Shown here: one piece after another, positions 8,729 to 16,405 of the stretch
How the letters are laid out: each line of letters opens with the position of its first letter
Numbering within the stretch: the stretch's first letter is position 1
Assembly: GCF_030283145.1 (NCBI RefSeq)
Contig: NZ_JASNWE010000001.1
Coordinates: forward strand, 1,611,751-1,675,750
Direction of reading: 5' to 3'
Length of the DNA: 64,000 nucleotides
From: Actinomadura xylanilytica
GTDB taxonomy: Bacteria > Actinomycetota > Actinomycetes > Streptosporangiales > Streptosporangiaceae
Notes under the pieces: model-generated
What the model was told of the DNA's origin: nothing
Databases searched by the model: none
The model's input: the letters and a program-made list of their open reading frames with translations, nothing else
Program-made: the position numbers and the translations under genes

Positions 8729-10378
8729 TCAGGGGACGATCCGGGCACCTTCCATCCGTCCGGCCCGGAGCTGCTCCCACATGTACCGGCGACGCGGCTT
8801 GCCGCTGGAGGTGCGCTGGATCAGCCCGGTCCCGACCACGATGGTGACCTCGACGTCGTCGCCGACCCGGCGGCGCAGCGTCTCGCGGACGCCGTCCACC
8901 CACGACGCGTCGCCGGTCTCGGCGAACAGCGCCAGGCCGCGGGTGCCCGCGCCCGGGACGCCGACGACCACGATCCGGCCCTTGCCCAGCCCGGACGCCT
9001 CGGCGATCTTGGCCTCCAGGTCCTCGACGTAGACCGAGCGGCCCCGCACCTTGATGCTGTCGCCCATCCGGCCGAGCACGAACAGCCGGCCCTCGTGGAA
9101 GAACCCGGCGTCGCCGGTGTGCACCCGGCCCTCGATGAACCGGGTCGACTTGGCCTCCGCGCCCGCGTAGTAGCCGGGACAGGCGGAGACGCCGCCGACA
9201 ACGATCTCGCCGAGCCGGCCGGCGGGCAGGTCGCGGCCCTGGTCGTCGACGATCTCGACGGGGACGTCCTCCTCGGGCGTCCCGCACCCGACGACCCAGC
9301 CGGCCTTGGCGCCGAGCGACTCCGCGCCGAGGGTGTGCTGCTCGAGGACGCGGACCTTCTCGCCGAACGCCAGCGACTCGCCGTCCGGACGGACCGCCAG
9401 CGGGTCGCGGCGCGGATGGTCCATGGTCACCAGCAGCGTCGTCTCGGCCATCCCGTAGGCGGGCTTGAACGAGGCGCGGGAGAACCCGAACGGCTCGACC
9501 AGCCGGGCGAAGACCTCCAGCGCGTGCGGGTCGATCGGCTCGGCGCCGATGATCGCCGTCTTCCAGCCGGACAGGTCCAGGCCCTCGAGCTCCTCGGGCT
9601 TCACCCGCCGCGCGCAGTAGGCGTACGCGAAGGGCGGCGCCGCCGTGTGCGCGGCCTCGGCGAAGCAGCGGATCCAGCGGGCCGGGTCGCGGATGAAGTG
9701 GTCCGGGCGCATCAGCCGCAGGGCGGCCTGCCGGGCGATCGGGGTGAGGAAGCAGCCGATGAGGCCCATGTCGTGGTAGAGCGGCAGCCAGGAGGCGACC
9801 ACGTCGTCGTCCTCGAACCCGGCGGTGCGCGCGATCAGCTCGCAGTTGGCCTCCAGGTTCTCCCAGGTGACCATGACGCCGCGCGGGGCGCCGCTGGAAC
9901 CGGAGGTGAACTGGAGGAGGGCCAGCTCGCCGGGCACCCGCACCTCGGCCTCGGCGTCCGCGCGGCGCGGCAGCCACGGTTCGCCGGGAAGCCCGGCCTC
10001 CGCGAGCGCGCGGGCGGCGCGTCCGGCCAGGTCGGCGGAGGCGATGGTGAGCGCCGGGCGGGCCTGCCGCAGGATCGCCGCGACGTGCGCCACGTAGTCG
10101 TCGCCGTCCTGGAACAGCGGCGGGGTGATCAGGCAGACGGTCGCGCCGGCGGCCCACACCGCGTAGTAGGTCTCGATGCAGGTGAAGTCGGTCGGCAGGA
10201 TCAGGCACACGACGTCGCCGGGACGCACCCCGTCCTCGATCAGCGCGGCGGCGGTGCGCCGGGCTCCCGAGGCCAGCTCGCCGTACCCGCGGAACTCCCA
10301 GCCGCCGTCGTCGGTCGCGAGCTGGACGCCGCGTCCGATGTTCGGCTTGTCCAGCCAGTCCCGCAGCCCAGATGCCAT
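8729..10378 (-). CDS. Fatty acyl-AMP ligase-like adenylate-forming enzyme
   Basis: A 549-aa ANL enzyme that activates a carboxylic (probably fatty) acid as acyl-AMP. Motifs are the P-loop FTSGSSGAPRG (about residue 173), the FAAL-type WLPLYHDMGLIG segment (about 214), YGMAETTL, HTGDAGFFHEGRLFVLGRMGD, and the terminal catalytic-Lys region QRTSSGKPRRR. WLPxYHDMGLIG and the TGD block resemble FAALs rather than acyl-CoA ligases. It is the first gene of a leftward run ending in the lipase/synthetase fusion, 99 bp away. No acyl carrier protein or polyketide synthase is nearby, so its acyl acceptor is unknown. Confidence 0.88.
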   Translation of the reverse strand: MASGLRDWLDKPNIGRGVQLATDDGGWEFRGYGELASGARRTAAALIEDGVRPGDVVCLILPTDFTCIETYYAVWAAGATVCLITPPLFQDGDDYVAHVAAILRQARPALTIASADLAGRAARALAEAGLPGEPWLPRRADAEAEVRVPGELALLQFTSGSSGAPRGVMVTWENLEANCELIARTAGFEDDDVVASWLPLYHDMGLIGCFLTPIARQAALRLMRPDHFIRDPARWIRCFAEAAHTAAPPFAYAYCARRVKPEELEGLDLSGWKTAIIGAEPIDPHALEVFARLVEPFGFSRASFKPAYGMAETTLLVTMDHPRRDPLAVRPDGESLAFGEKVRVLEQHTLGAESLGAKAGWVVGCGTPEEDVPVEIVDDQGRDLPAGRLGEIVVGGVSACPGYYAGAEAKSTRFIEGRVHTGDAGFFHEGRLFVLGRMGDSIKVRGRSVYVEDLEAKIAEASGLGKGRIVVVGVPGAGTRGLALFAETGDASWVDGVRETLRRRVGDDVEVTIVVGTGLIQRTSSGKPRRRYMWEQLRAGRMEGARIVP

Positions 10379-10410
10379 GGTGCCCCCTTCATGTACCCGC
10401 CGCCACCCAC

Positions 10411-10426
10411 GTGACTAGCGAGTAAC
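10411..10426. promoter_or_regulatory. Imperfect palindrome before FAAL-like gene
   Basis: GTGACTAGCGAGTAAC, read on the minus strand as GTTACTCGCTAGTCAC, is a TTACT-N4-AGTNA imperfect palindrome 33-48 nt upstream of the acyl-AMP ligase start, where a TetR-type lipid regulator would bind. Confidence 0.35.
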
Positions 10427-10572
10427 TTCACCAGCGCGGCGGCGCCGCCGTCAACCACGCCGGGCGACCGAAGAGACCACCCGGTCATGTGGAGCGCCAC
10501 CGCCCCCGCGGGTTTGTGAGCCGGGTGACAAGGACCGTCCCGAAAGTTGTGCGCCGGGGCGGGACGGGCGGG

Positions 10573-10962
10573 TCAGCGGCCGGGCAGGAACGCGTCGCGG
10601 GAGGAGCGCATCGAGTTCAGCACCCGGGCCACCAGCCGCCAGCCGAGCAGCGCGAGTCCGAGGAACGTCAGGGCGACCACGATGAACGAGAACGCGGTGC
10701 CCTGCCCGGACGCCACGCGCAGCACCATGCCCACGGCGACGGTCACGGCCCACACGCCGATGCCCGCCGGGAACAGCGCGAACGGCCCCGGACGCCGCCA
10801 CACCCGCAGCAGCGCCCACCCGGCCGCCAGTCCCGCCAGGAACGGCCAGGCCGTGGTCGCCATCCCGGCGAGGCCGCCCGCCTCCTCGTGCGACGAGCGT
10901 CCGATCGCGACGAAGAGGAGCACGCAGCACACATCGAGGAACGCGGCCATGACGTTTCGCAT
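10573..10962 (-). CDS. DUF3054 family membrane protein
   Basis: A 129-aa protein with four predicted transmembrane helices (about residues 5-22, 38-56, 62-82, 90-112) and the SSHEEAGG loop between helices 1 and 2 that is usual for DUF3054. The function of the family is unknown. It begins 94 nt downstream of an initiator tRNA on the same strand, with a strong terminator between them. About 75 bp of its 5' coding part was once included in the adjacent tandem duplication; a 22-bp relic of it lies at 11305-11326. Confidence 0.85.
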   Translation of the reverse strand: MRNVMAAFLDVCCVLLFVAIGRSSHEEAGGLAGMATTAWPFLAGLAAGWALLRVWRRPGPFALFPAGIGVWAVTVAVGMVLRVASGQGTAFSFIVVALTFLGLALLGWRLVARVLNSMRSSRDAFLPGR

Positions 10963-11005
10963 TCACCCAGGATAGGCGCGGAGGGCGAGTCCTCGGGAGA
11001 AGCGG

Positions 11006-11047
11006 AAAGGCCCGGTCGGTGCAGACTGTGTCTGCACCGACCGAGCC
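11006..11047 (-). terminator. Terminator after tRNA-fMet copy 1
   Basis: An 18-bp near-perfect stem (11009-11026 with 11030-11047) has a 3-nt loop, followed on the minus strand by TTT. It lies 10 nt past the tRNA 3' end. Confidence 0.85.
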
Positions 11048-11056
11048 TATTCCTCT

Positions 11057-11133
11057 TGGTAGCGGGGGCAGGATTTGAACCTGCGACCTCTGGGTTATGA
11101 GCCCAGCGAGCTACCGAACTGCTCCACCCCGCG
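11057..11133 (-). tRNA. tRNA-fMet (CAT), copy 1
   Basis: A 77-nt initiator tRNA with encoded CCA. The anticodon is CAT. The anticodon stem has the three GGG:CCC pairs and the first base C1 is mispaired with A72, both initiator hallmarks. The T stem GCAGG/CCTGC is perfect. A -10-like TAGAGT lies 12 nt upstream. It is identical to the copy at 17719-17795. Confidence 0.97.
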
Positions 11134-11145
11134 TCGGATGTCTTA

Positions 11146-11151
11146 ACTCTA
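11146..11151 (-). promoter_or_regulatory. tRNA-fMet copy 1 -10 element
   Basis: TAGAGT within the block TAGAGTTAAGACA, which is conserved upstream of all three initiator tRNA genes in the window. Confidence 0.6.
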
Positions 11152-11179
11152 TGGGGCCCGTCCCGCTTGCGCAAACCGG

Positions 11180-11308
11180 TTAGGCGCCCGCTTGCGCGAG
11201 CCCGTCGGGCGCGGCCCGATGGGGGGCCGCGAGCGCCGCGGTCAGCATCTCGATCAGGTCGGTCACGAAGGCGTCGTGGCCGAGCAGCGAGCCGCCCGCA
11301 GGACCGGC
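11180..11308 (-). pseudogene. 3' fragment of TetR gene (duplication remnant)
   Basis: The last ~43 codons of the neighbouring TetR gene (11545-12222) are repeated here with very few changes, starting at AGPAGGSLLGHDAF and ending in the same stop. There is no promoter, start codon or DNA-binding domain. It is the left-hand product of the 440-bp tandem duplication and should not be annotated as a gene. Confidence 0.88.
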
Positions 11309-11370
11309 GAGGCTGCCCGCCTCCTCTTCACTCAGGATAGGCGCGGAGGGCAAGTCCTCGGGAGAAGCGG

Positions 11371-11411
11371 AAGGCTCGGTCGGTGCAGACCGTGTCTGCA
11401 CCGACCGAGCC
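11371..11411 (-). terminator. Terminator after tRNA-fMet copy 2
   Basis: A perfect 18-bp stem (11373-11390 with 11394-11411) has a 3-nt loop. It is the duplicate of the copy-1 terminator and has a shorter T tail (TT). Confidence 0.8.
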
Positions 11412-11421
11412 CATTTCCTTC

Positions 11422-11498
11422 TGGTAGCGGGGGCAGGATTTGAACCCACGACCTCTGGGTTATGAGCCCAGCGAGCTACCGAACTGCTCCACCCCGCG
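11422..11498 (-). tRNA. tRNA-fMet (CAT), copy 2 with altered T stem
   Basis: A 77-nt duplicate of copy 1, with anticodon CAT, CCA encoded and the initiator anticodon stem intact. Two substitutions change the T-stem 5' arm from GCAGG to GTGGG, leaving two adjacent G-U wobbles against CCTGC. It still folds but is less stable, so it may be functional or starting to decay. The -10 TAGAGT is kept. Confidence 0.93.
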
Positions 11499-11510
11499 TC
11501 GGATGTCTTA

Positions 11511-11516
11511 ACTCTA
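11511..11516 (-). promoter_or_regulatory. tRNA-fMet copy 2 -10 element
   Basis: TAGAGT, 12 nt upstream of the tRNA, inside the conserved TAGAGTTAAGACA block. Confidence 0.55.
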
Positions 11517-11544
11517 TGGGGCCCGCCCCGCCTGCGCAAACCGG

Positions 11545-12222
11545 CTAGGCGCCCGCCTGTGCGAGCCCGTCGGGCGCGGCCCGATGGGGGGCCGCGAGCG
11601 CCGCGGTCAGCATCTCGATCAGGTCGACCACGAAGGCGTCGTGGCCGAGCAGCGAGCCGCCCGCAGGCCCGGCACGGTCGGCGCAGTCGGCGCGGCCGAC
11701 GCGTCCGGTGCGGTCGGCGAGCGCGGCGGCGAGGAAGGCGATCATCACCGCGATGCGCTCCAGCGCGAGCGCGGCGGGCAGGAAGCCGAGGCAGCACTCC
11801 TCCAGCAGCGCGAGCTGCCGGGCGATCGCGGTGCCCTCGATCGGGCCCGGCACGGCGTGGCCGCGGATCCCCGCCCGGCCCGAGACCTGGGCGACCACGC
11901 GCAGGAAGTCGCGCCCCTCCTCGGTGCGCAGCTCGCCGGCGATCGGTTCGACCACGGCGGCCACGATGCCGCGCAGGTCGGACGGGTCGAGCCGGGGCAG
12001 CGTGGCCAGGCGGGCGGGCTCCATCCGGTCGACCCCGGCGCGCAGGACGGCCTCCAGCAGCCCGCGCCGCGAGCCGAAGTGGTAGGTGATCGCCGAGTCG
12101 TTGCCCTGCCCGGCGAGCGCCACGATGTCGCGGGTCCTGGCGGCGTCGACGCCCTCGGCGGCGAACAGCCGGGCCCCGGCGCGGAGCAGCCGCTCCCTGG
12201 TCGCTCTTGCGTCTCTCGGCAC
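11545..12222 (-). CDS. TetR/AcrR family transcriptional regulator
   Basis: A 225-aa repressor. The N-terminal HTH (RATRERLLRAGARLFAAEGV... then DIVALAGQGNDSAITYHFGS) is characteristic, followed by a C-terminal helical domain with a variable TGRVGRADCADRAG linker. It diverges from the P450 gene at 12285 and a spaced palindrome lies in the 62-bp gap, so it probably represses itself and the P450. Its last 43 codons and stop are duplicated at 11180-11308 together with the tRNA. Its ligand is presumably the P450 substrate or product. Confidence 0.9.
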   Translation of the reverse strand: MPRDARATRERLLRAGARLFAAEGVDAARTRDIVALAGQGNDSAITYHFGSRRGLLEAVLRAGVDRMEPARLATLPRLDPSDLRGIVAAVVEPIAGELRTEEGRDFLRVVAQVSGRAGIRGHAVPGPIEGTAIARQLALLEECCLGFLPAALALERIAVMIAFLAAALADRTGRVGRADCADRAGPAGGSLLGHDAFVVDLIEMLTAALAAPHRAAPDGLAQAGA

Positions 12223-12230
12223 GGCGGTGA

Positions 12231-12251
12231 TACTAACAGGAGGCGTTAATA
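12231..12251. promoter_or_regulatory. Palindromic operator between TetR and P450
   Basis: TAAC-N7-GTTA (12234-12248) is extended by TA on both sides, 9 nt before the TetR start and 34 nt before the P450 start. It is a good candidate site for the adjacent TetR protein. Confidence 0.45.
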
Positions 12252-12284
12252 ACGGTGATCGTTACAACCGAGGGGTGCCGGGCC

Positions 12285-13508
12285 ATGGGCGACGCACACG
12301 ACCAGTACGACCCGTTCGACCCCGACTTCCAGGCCGATCCCTACCCCGCCTACCGCCGGCTCCGCGACGAGGAGCCCGTGCACCGGCACGGCGCCCCGCC
12401 GTTCTGGGCGCTGTCGCGGTTCGAGGACGTCTGGACGGCGGTGCGGGACGCGGCGGCCTTCTCGTCCGCCGAGGGCCTGACGTTCTACCCCGACGAGATC
12501 GGCGCGCTCGGGCTGGCGCCGACGATGGTGATGCTCGATCCGCCCCGGCACACCGCGCTCCGGCGGCTGGTCGGCCACGGCTTCACGCCCCGCCGCGTCG
12601 CCGCATTGGAGGAGCTGCTCCGCGAGTTCGTCCGCGGCCGGATCGCGGTGATGGAGCGCACGGTCGCTGACGGCGAGCCCGCCGACCTGCACCGCGACTT
12701 CTCCTCGCCGCTCCCCACGTTCGCGCTGGCGCACCTGCTGGGCGTCCCGGAGCCGGACCGGGCGCGGTTCGGCCCGTGGGTGACGGCCCTGACCCGCCTC
12801 CAGGACGACGGGTTCGACGCGGGCGCCCTCGATTCGGGCGGCGCGGCCGGGGCGGTCGCCGAGATGTTCCAGTACTTCACCGACCTGATCACCGCGCGCC
12901 GGGCCGCGCCCACCGGCGACCTGATCAGCGCGCTGACCGCCGCCGAGGCGGACGGCGAGCGGCTCACCGACTGGGACATCCTCGGGTTCTGCTTCGTCAT
13001 GGTCGCGGGCGGCAACGACACCACCGGCAACCTCATCTCGCACGGCGTGGCGCTGCTCGACGGCGACCACGCCCAGCGCGAGAGGCTCGCCGCCGACCCG
13101 GCGCTCATCCCGAACGCGCTGCTGGAGTTCCTGCGGCTGGAGGGGTCGGTGCAGGGGCTGGCCCGGACGACGACCCGGCCGGTGGTGCTGCACGGCGTGG
13201 AGATCCCCGCCGGCGAGAAGGTGATGATGCTGTACGGGGCGGCCAACCGCGACGAGCGCGAGTTCGGCCCGACCGCCGGACGGCTCGACGTGACCCGCGA
13301 GATCCCGCGCCACCTGGGCTTCGCCAGCGGCGTGCACTTCTGCATCGGCTCGCACCTGGCCAAGCTCCAGGCCCGCGTCGCGCTGGAGGAGCTGCTGGCC
13401 GCGCACCCCCACGTCGGGGTCGACCTCGACCGGGCCGAACGGCTCTCCTCGGCGTTCACCCGAGGCTGGACGAAGCTTCCCGCCACCGGCCTCGCCCCGT
13501 CCACCTGA
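12285..13508 (+). CDS. Cytochrome P450
   Basis: A 407-aa bacterial class I P450. The I-helix AGGNDTT is near residue 245, ExxR (EFLR) near 285, and the haem loop FASGVHFCIG near 350. Its short soluble form and the DPPRHTALRRLV segment match the CYP107/CYP123-like group of actinomycetes that use terpenoids, steroids or macrolides. ATG 12285 has GAGGGG 9 nt upstream; GTG 12255 is in frame but lacks a site. No ferredoxin or reductase gene is adjacent. It is divergent from a TetR gene that probably controls it. Confidence 0.93.
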   Translation: MGDAHDQYDPFDPDFQADPYPAYRRLRDEEPVHRHGAPPFWALSRFEDVWTAVRDAAAFSSAEGLTFYPDEIGALGLAPTMVMLDPPRHTALRRLVGHGFTPRRVAALEELLREFVRGRIAVMERTVADGEPADLHRDFSSPLPTFALAHLLGVPEPDRARFGPWVTALTRLQDDGFDAGALDSGGAAGAVAEMFQYFTDLITARRAAPTGDLISALTAAEADGERLTDWDILGFCFVMVAGGNDTTGNLISHGVALLDGDHAQRERLAADPALIPNALLEFLRLEGSVQGLARTTTRPVVLHGVEIPAGEKVMMLYGAANRDEREFGPTAGRLDVTREIPRHLGFASGVHFCIGSHLAKLQARVALEELLAAHPHVGVDLDRAERLSSAFTRGWTKLPATGLAPST

Positions 13509-13632
13509 TCACCACCGCCCGCCGCCGCGCCGCGCCGTCCCCTCCCCCGGCCTCTGAGTTCGCCCCTGAGCCTCTGGACGAACGGCGCCGGGCTGCCCGC
13601 CAGGAGTGGTGGCGCGGACGGCCCGGGCCGGC

Positions 13633-13659
13633 CATATGGGCTCCGGGAGGGCCCATGTG
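13633..13659. terminator. Hairpin between convergent P450 and pruA
   Basis: CATATGGGC and GCCCATGTG form a 9-bp stem (one G-U) with a 9-nt loop. It sits between convergent genes and lacks a T tract. Confidence 0.5.
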
Positions 13660-13690
13660 CGGGTGGGGTCGGTCGGATGTGCGGCCGGCG

Positions 13691-15322
13691 TCAGCCCATG
13701 TGCGGGTAGCGGTGGCCGGTGGGCGGGACGAAGGTCTCCTTGATCGAGCGCGGCGACGTCCAGCGCAGCAGGTTCTGCGCCGACCCCGCCTTGTCGTTGG
13801 TGCCGGACGCGCGGGCGCCGCCGAACGGCTGCTGCCCGACGACCGCGCCCGTCGGCTTGTCGTTGACGTAGAAGTTGCCGGCCGCGTAGCGCAGCACCCG
13901 CATGGTGTGCGCGATGGCCCCGCGGTCCTGCGCGATCACCGCGCCGGTCAGCGCGTACGCCGAGACCGACTCCATCTGCGCGAGCACCTCGTCGTACCGC
14001 GCGTCCTCGTAGACCAGGACGCCGAGGATCGGCCCGAAGTACTCGGTCTTGAAGATCTCGTCGTCCGGGTCGGCGGAGACCAGCACGGTCGGCCGGACGA
14101 AGTAGCCGACCGAGTCGTCGCAGGTGCCGCCCGCGACGATCTCGACCGCCGGGTCGGCCTCGGCCCGCTCGATCGCCGCGCGGTTCTTGGCGAACGCCCG
14201 CTCGTCGATCACCGCGCCCATGAAGTTGCCCAGGTCGGTGACGTCGCCCATGCTCAGCGACTCGACCTCGGCGGCGAGCTCCTCCTTGAAGCCGTCCTCC
14301 CAGATCGAGCGCGGGACGTAGGCGCGGGACGCCGCCGAGCACTTCTGCCCCTGGTACTCGTAGGCGCCGCGGACCAGCGCGGCCTTCAGCGCCTCCCGGT
14401 CGGCGGACGGGTGCGCGACCACGAAGTCCTTGCCGCCGGTCTCGCCGACGAGCCTCGGGTAGGTCCGGTACGTGCCGATGTTGGCGCCGACGGTCCTCCA
14501 CAGGTGCTGGAACGTCGCGGTCGAGCCGGTGAAGTGGATCCCGGCGAGGTCGGGGTGGGTCAGCGCGACCTCCGACACCTCCAGGCCGTCCCCGGTCACC
14601 AGGTTGATCACGCCCGGCGGGAGCCCGGCCTCCTCCAGCAGCCGCATCAGCAGCACGGCCGAGTAGGTCTGGGTCGGCGACGGCTTCCACACCACCACGT
14701 TGCCCATCAGCGCGGGCGCGGTCGGCAGGTTCCCGGCGATCGCGGTGAAGTTGAACGGGGTGATCGCGTAGACGAACCCCTCCAGCGGCCGGTGGTCGGT
14801 CCGGTTCCACACCCCGGGGCCGCTGATCGGCTGCTCGGCCATGATCTGCCGGGCGAAGTGCACGTTGAACCGCCAGAAGTCGATCAGCTCGCAGGGGCTG
14901 TCGATCTCGGCCTGCTGGGCGGTCTTGGACTGCCCGAGCATCGTCGCCGCCGCGATCCGCGCCCGCCACGGCCCGGCCAGCAGGTCGGCGGCCTTGAGGA
15001 AGACCGCGGCGCGGTCGTCGAACGACAGCTCCCGCCAGGCGGGTGCCGCGGCGAGCGCCGCGTCGACCGCGTCCCGCGCGTCCTGCCGGGTGGCGGTGCC
15101 GAACGTGCCGAGCACGGCGGCGTGCCGGTGCGGCTGCACCACGTCGGTCTTGGCCCCGGCGCCGAGCCGCCGCTCGCCGCCGATCGTCATGGGCAGGTCG
15201 ATCGGGCCGGCGCCCGCGAGCTCGGCGAGCGCGGCCTCCAGCCGGGCCCGCTCGGGGCTCCCGGGGGCGTAGCCGAGCACGGGCTCGTTCACCGGGGCGG
15301 GCACGTTGGTCACGGCGTCCAT
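13691..15322 (-). CDS. pruA: L-glutamate gamma-semialdehyde dehydrogenase
   Basis: 1-pyrroline-5-carboxylate/glutamate-5-semialdehyde dehydrogenase, the second step of proline catabolism, making glutamate with NAD+. At 543 aa it equals the mycobacterial PruA length. The NAD-binding FTGST motif is near residue 263, the general base Glu in GETGGKD near 295, and the catalytic Cys in YQGQKCSAASR near 330. The C-terminal FGGARASGTNDKAGS block is typical. GAGGAGG lies 8 nt before the ATG. It is the second gene of a leftward operon, 41 bp after pruB. Confidence 0.97.
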   Translation of the reverse strand: MDAVTNVPAPVNEPVLGYAPGSPERARLEAALAELAGAGPIDLPMTIGGERRLGAGAKTDVVQPHRHAAVLGTFGTATRQDARDAVDAALAAAPAWRELSFDDRAAVFLKAADLLAGPWRARIAAATMLGQSKTAQQAEIDSPCELIDFWRFNVHFARQIMAEQPISGPGVWNRTDHRPLEGFVYAITPFNFTAIAGNLPTAPALMGNVVVWKPSPTQTYSAVLLMRLLEEAGLPPGVINLVTGDGLEVSEVALTHPDLAGIHFTGSTATFQHLWRTVGANIGTYRTYPRLVGETGGKDFVVAHPSADREALKAALVRGAYEYQGQKCSAASRAYVPRSIWEDGFKEELAAEVESLSMGDVTDLGNFMGAVIDERAFAKNRAAIERAEADPAVEIVAGGTCDDSVGYFVRPTVLVSADPDDEIFKTEYFGPILGVLVYEDARYDEVLAQMESVSAYALTGAVIAQDRGAIAHTMRVLRYAAGNFYVNDKPTGAVVGQQPFGGARASGTNDKAGSAQNLLRWTSPRSIKETFVPPTGHRYPHMG

Positions 15323-15363
15323 GGAACGGTCCTCCTCAAGGGGTCGGGGCAGAGGGTGGGGGG

Positions 15364-16287
15364 TCAGCGGGAGACGAACGACCGCAGGAAGAAGGCGAGG
15401 TTGGCGGGACGCTCGGCAAGGCGGCGCATGAAGTAGCCGTACCAGTCGGAGCCGTACGGGACGTACACGCGCATCCGCTCGCCGGACGCGGCCAGCCGCC
15501 GCTGCTCCGCGGCGCGGATCCCGTACAGCATCTGGAACTCGTACGAGTCGGTCGTCCGCCCGTTGCGCCGGGCGAGGTCGAGCGCGATCTCGATGACGCG
15601 CGGGTCGTGGGTGGCGACCATGGGGTGACCGTCGCCGTCCATCAGCGTCCGCAGCGCCCGCACGTAGGCGCGGTCGACTTCCTGGCGGCCCTGGTGGGCC
15701 ACCGACGCGGGCTCGGCGTAGGCGCCCTTCACCAGCCGCACCCGGGAACCCTCGTGGACGAGGTCGGCCAGGTCGCCCTCGGTCCGGCGCAGCATCGCCT
15801 GGATCGCGACGCCGGTCGAGGGGAAGTCGGTCCGCAGCTTGCCGAGCGCGGCCAGCGTCGCGTCGACCGTGGTGTGGTCCTCCATGTCGAGGGTGACCGT
15901 CATGCCGTGCCGGGCCGCCGCGGCGGCGATCTCGCGGGCGTGGTCGAGCGCGATGGACGCGCCGCCGGGCAGCGCCCCGCCGAGCGCCGACAGCTTCACC
16001 GACGCCTCGGCGGACGCGGTGAGGCCGTGCTCGGCGAACGCGGCGAACAGCGTCAGGTAGGCGTCCCGGGTGGCCTCGGCCTGGGCCCGGTCGGTGGTGT
16101 CCTCACCGAGGTGGTCGAGCGTCACCGCCAGCCCGTCCCCGGTCAGCTCGCGCACCGCCTCCAGCGCGGCCTCCAGGTCCTCGCCGGCGACGAACCGGTC
16201 GACGACAGCCCGGGTGAGCGGTACCGCCGTGACCAGCCGGCGGATCCGGTCGCTGCGCGCGGCGGCGAGAAGAACAGGACTGACCAC
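15364..16287 (-). CDS. pruB: Proline dehydrogenase
   Basis: A 307-aa monofunctional FAD-dependent proline dehydrogenase oxidising L-proline to pyrroline-5-carboxylate and feeding electrons to the quinone pool. The barrel shows SVKLSALG, TLDMEDHT, RLVKGAYAEPA, ATHD and the substrate-binding YVPYGSDWYGYFMRRLAERP signature near the C-terminus. The GTG start (16287) has GGGAGG 6 nt upstream. It is followed by pruA and diverges from a PucR-type activator gene, the pruBA/pruC arrangement known in mycobacteria. Confidence 0.96.
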   Translation of the reverse strand: MVSPVLLAAARSDRIRRLVTAVPLTRAVVDRFVAGEDLEAALEAVRELTGDGLAVTLDHLGEDTTDRAQAEATRDAYLTLFAAFAEHGLTASAEASVKLSALGGALPGGASIALDHAREIAAAAARHGMTVTLDMEDHTTVDATLAALGKLRTDFPSTGVAIQAMLRRTEGDLADLVHEGSRVRLVKGAYAEPASVAHQGRQEVDRAYVRALRTLMDGDGHPMVATHDPRVIEIALDLARRNGRTTDSYEFQMLYGIRAAEQRRLAASGERMRVYVPYGSDWYGYFMRRLAERPANLAFFLRSFVSR

Positions 16288-16392
16288 GATGACCTCCCGA
16301 GCTGCGATGTCCTGCCTCTCAAGCTACGAGCCAGAGCCCCGTCCCCCTACAGCCGACTGTCACCCGTCCAGGCCGCGAACTTCATACAGACG

Positions 16393-16398
16393 TACAAT
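16393..16398 (+). promoter_or_regulatory. pruC -10 element, probable leaderless start
   Basis: TACAAT lies 7 nt before the pruC ATG, so transcription would begin at or within 2 nt of the start codon. There is no useful Shine-Dalgarno, which fits a leaderless mRNA. No clear -35 is seen, as expected for a gene controlled by an activator. Confidence 0.6.
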
Positions 16399-16405
16399 CG
16401 GGGAC

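Larger units (their letters stand above)
10866..11308. repeat. Tandem duplication, copy 1
   Basis: This copy runs from inside the DUF3054 gene, through terminator and tRNA-fMet, to a 3' fragment of a TetR gene. Its right edge joins copy 2 at a CCGGC microhomology. From 10968 on, sequence repeats at a 365-bp offset with only scattered differences. Confidence 0.9.
11305..11673. repeat. Tandem duplication, copy 2 (with 74-bp deletion)
   Basis: It begins with 22 bp matching 10866-10887 inside DUF3054 (21 of 22 identical), then jumps 74 bp to the equivalent of 10962 and continues through terminator, tRNA-fMet and the TetR 3' end. The order is explained by one tandem duplication and one later deletion. 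Confidence 0.88.

Noticed and set aside
11180..11797. A 205-codon frame that looks like a second regulator gene
   Set aside because: It is a chance fusion: copy-1 TetR fragment, then antisense tRNA and junk. It is the duplication remnant, not a gene.
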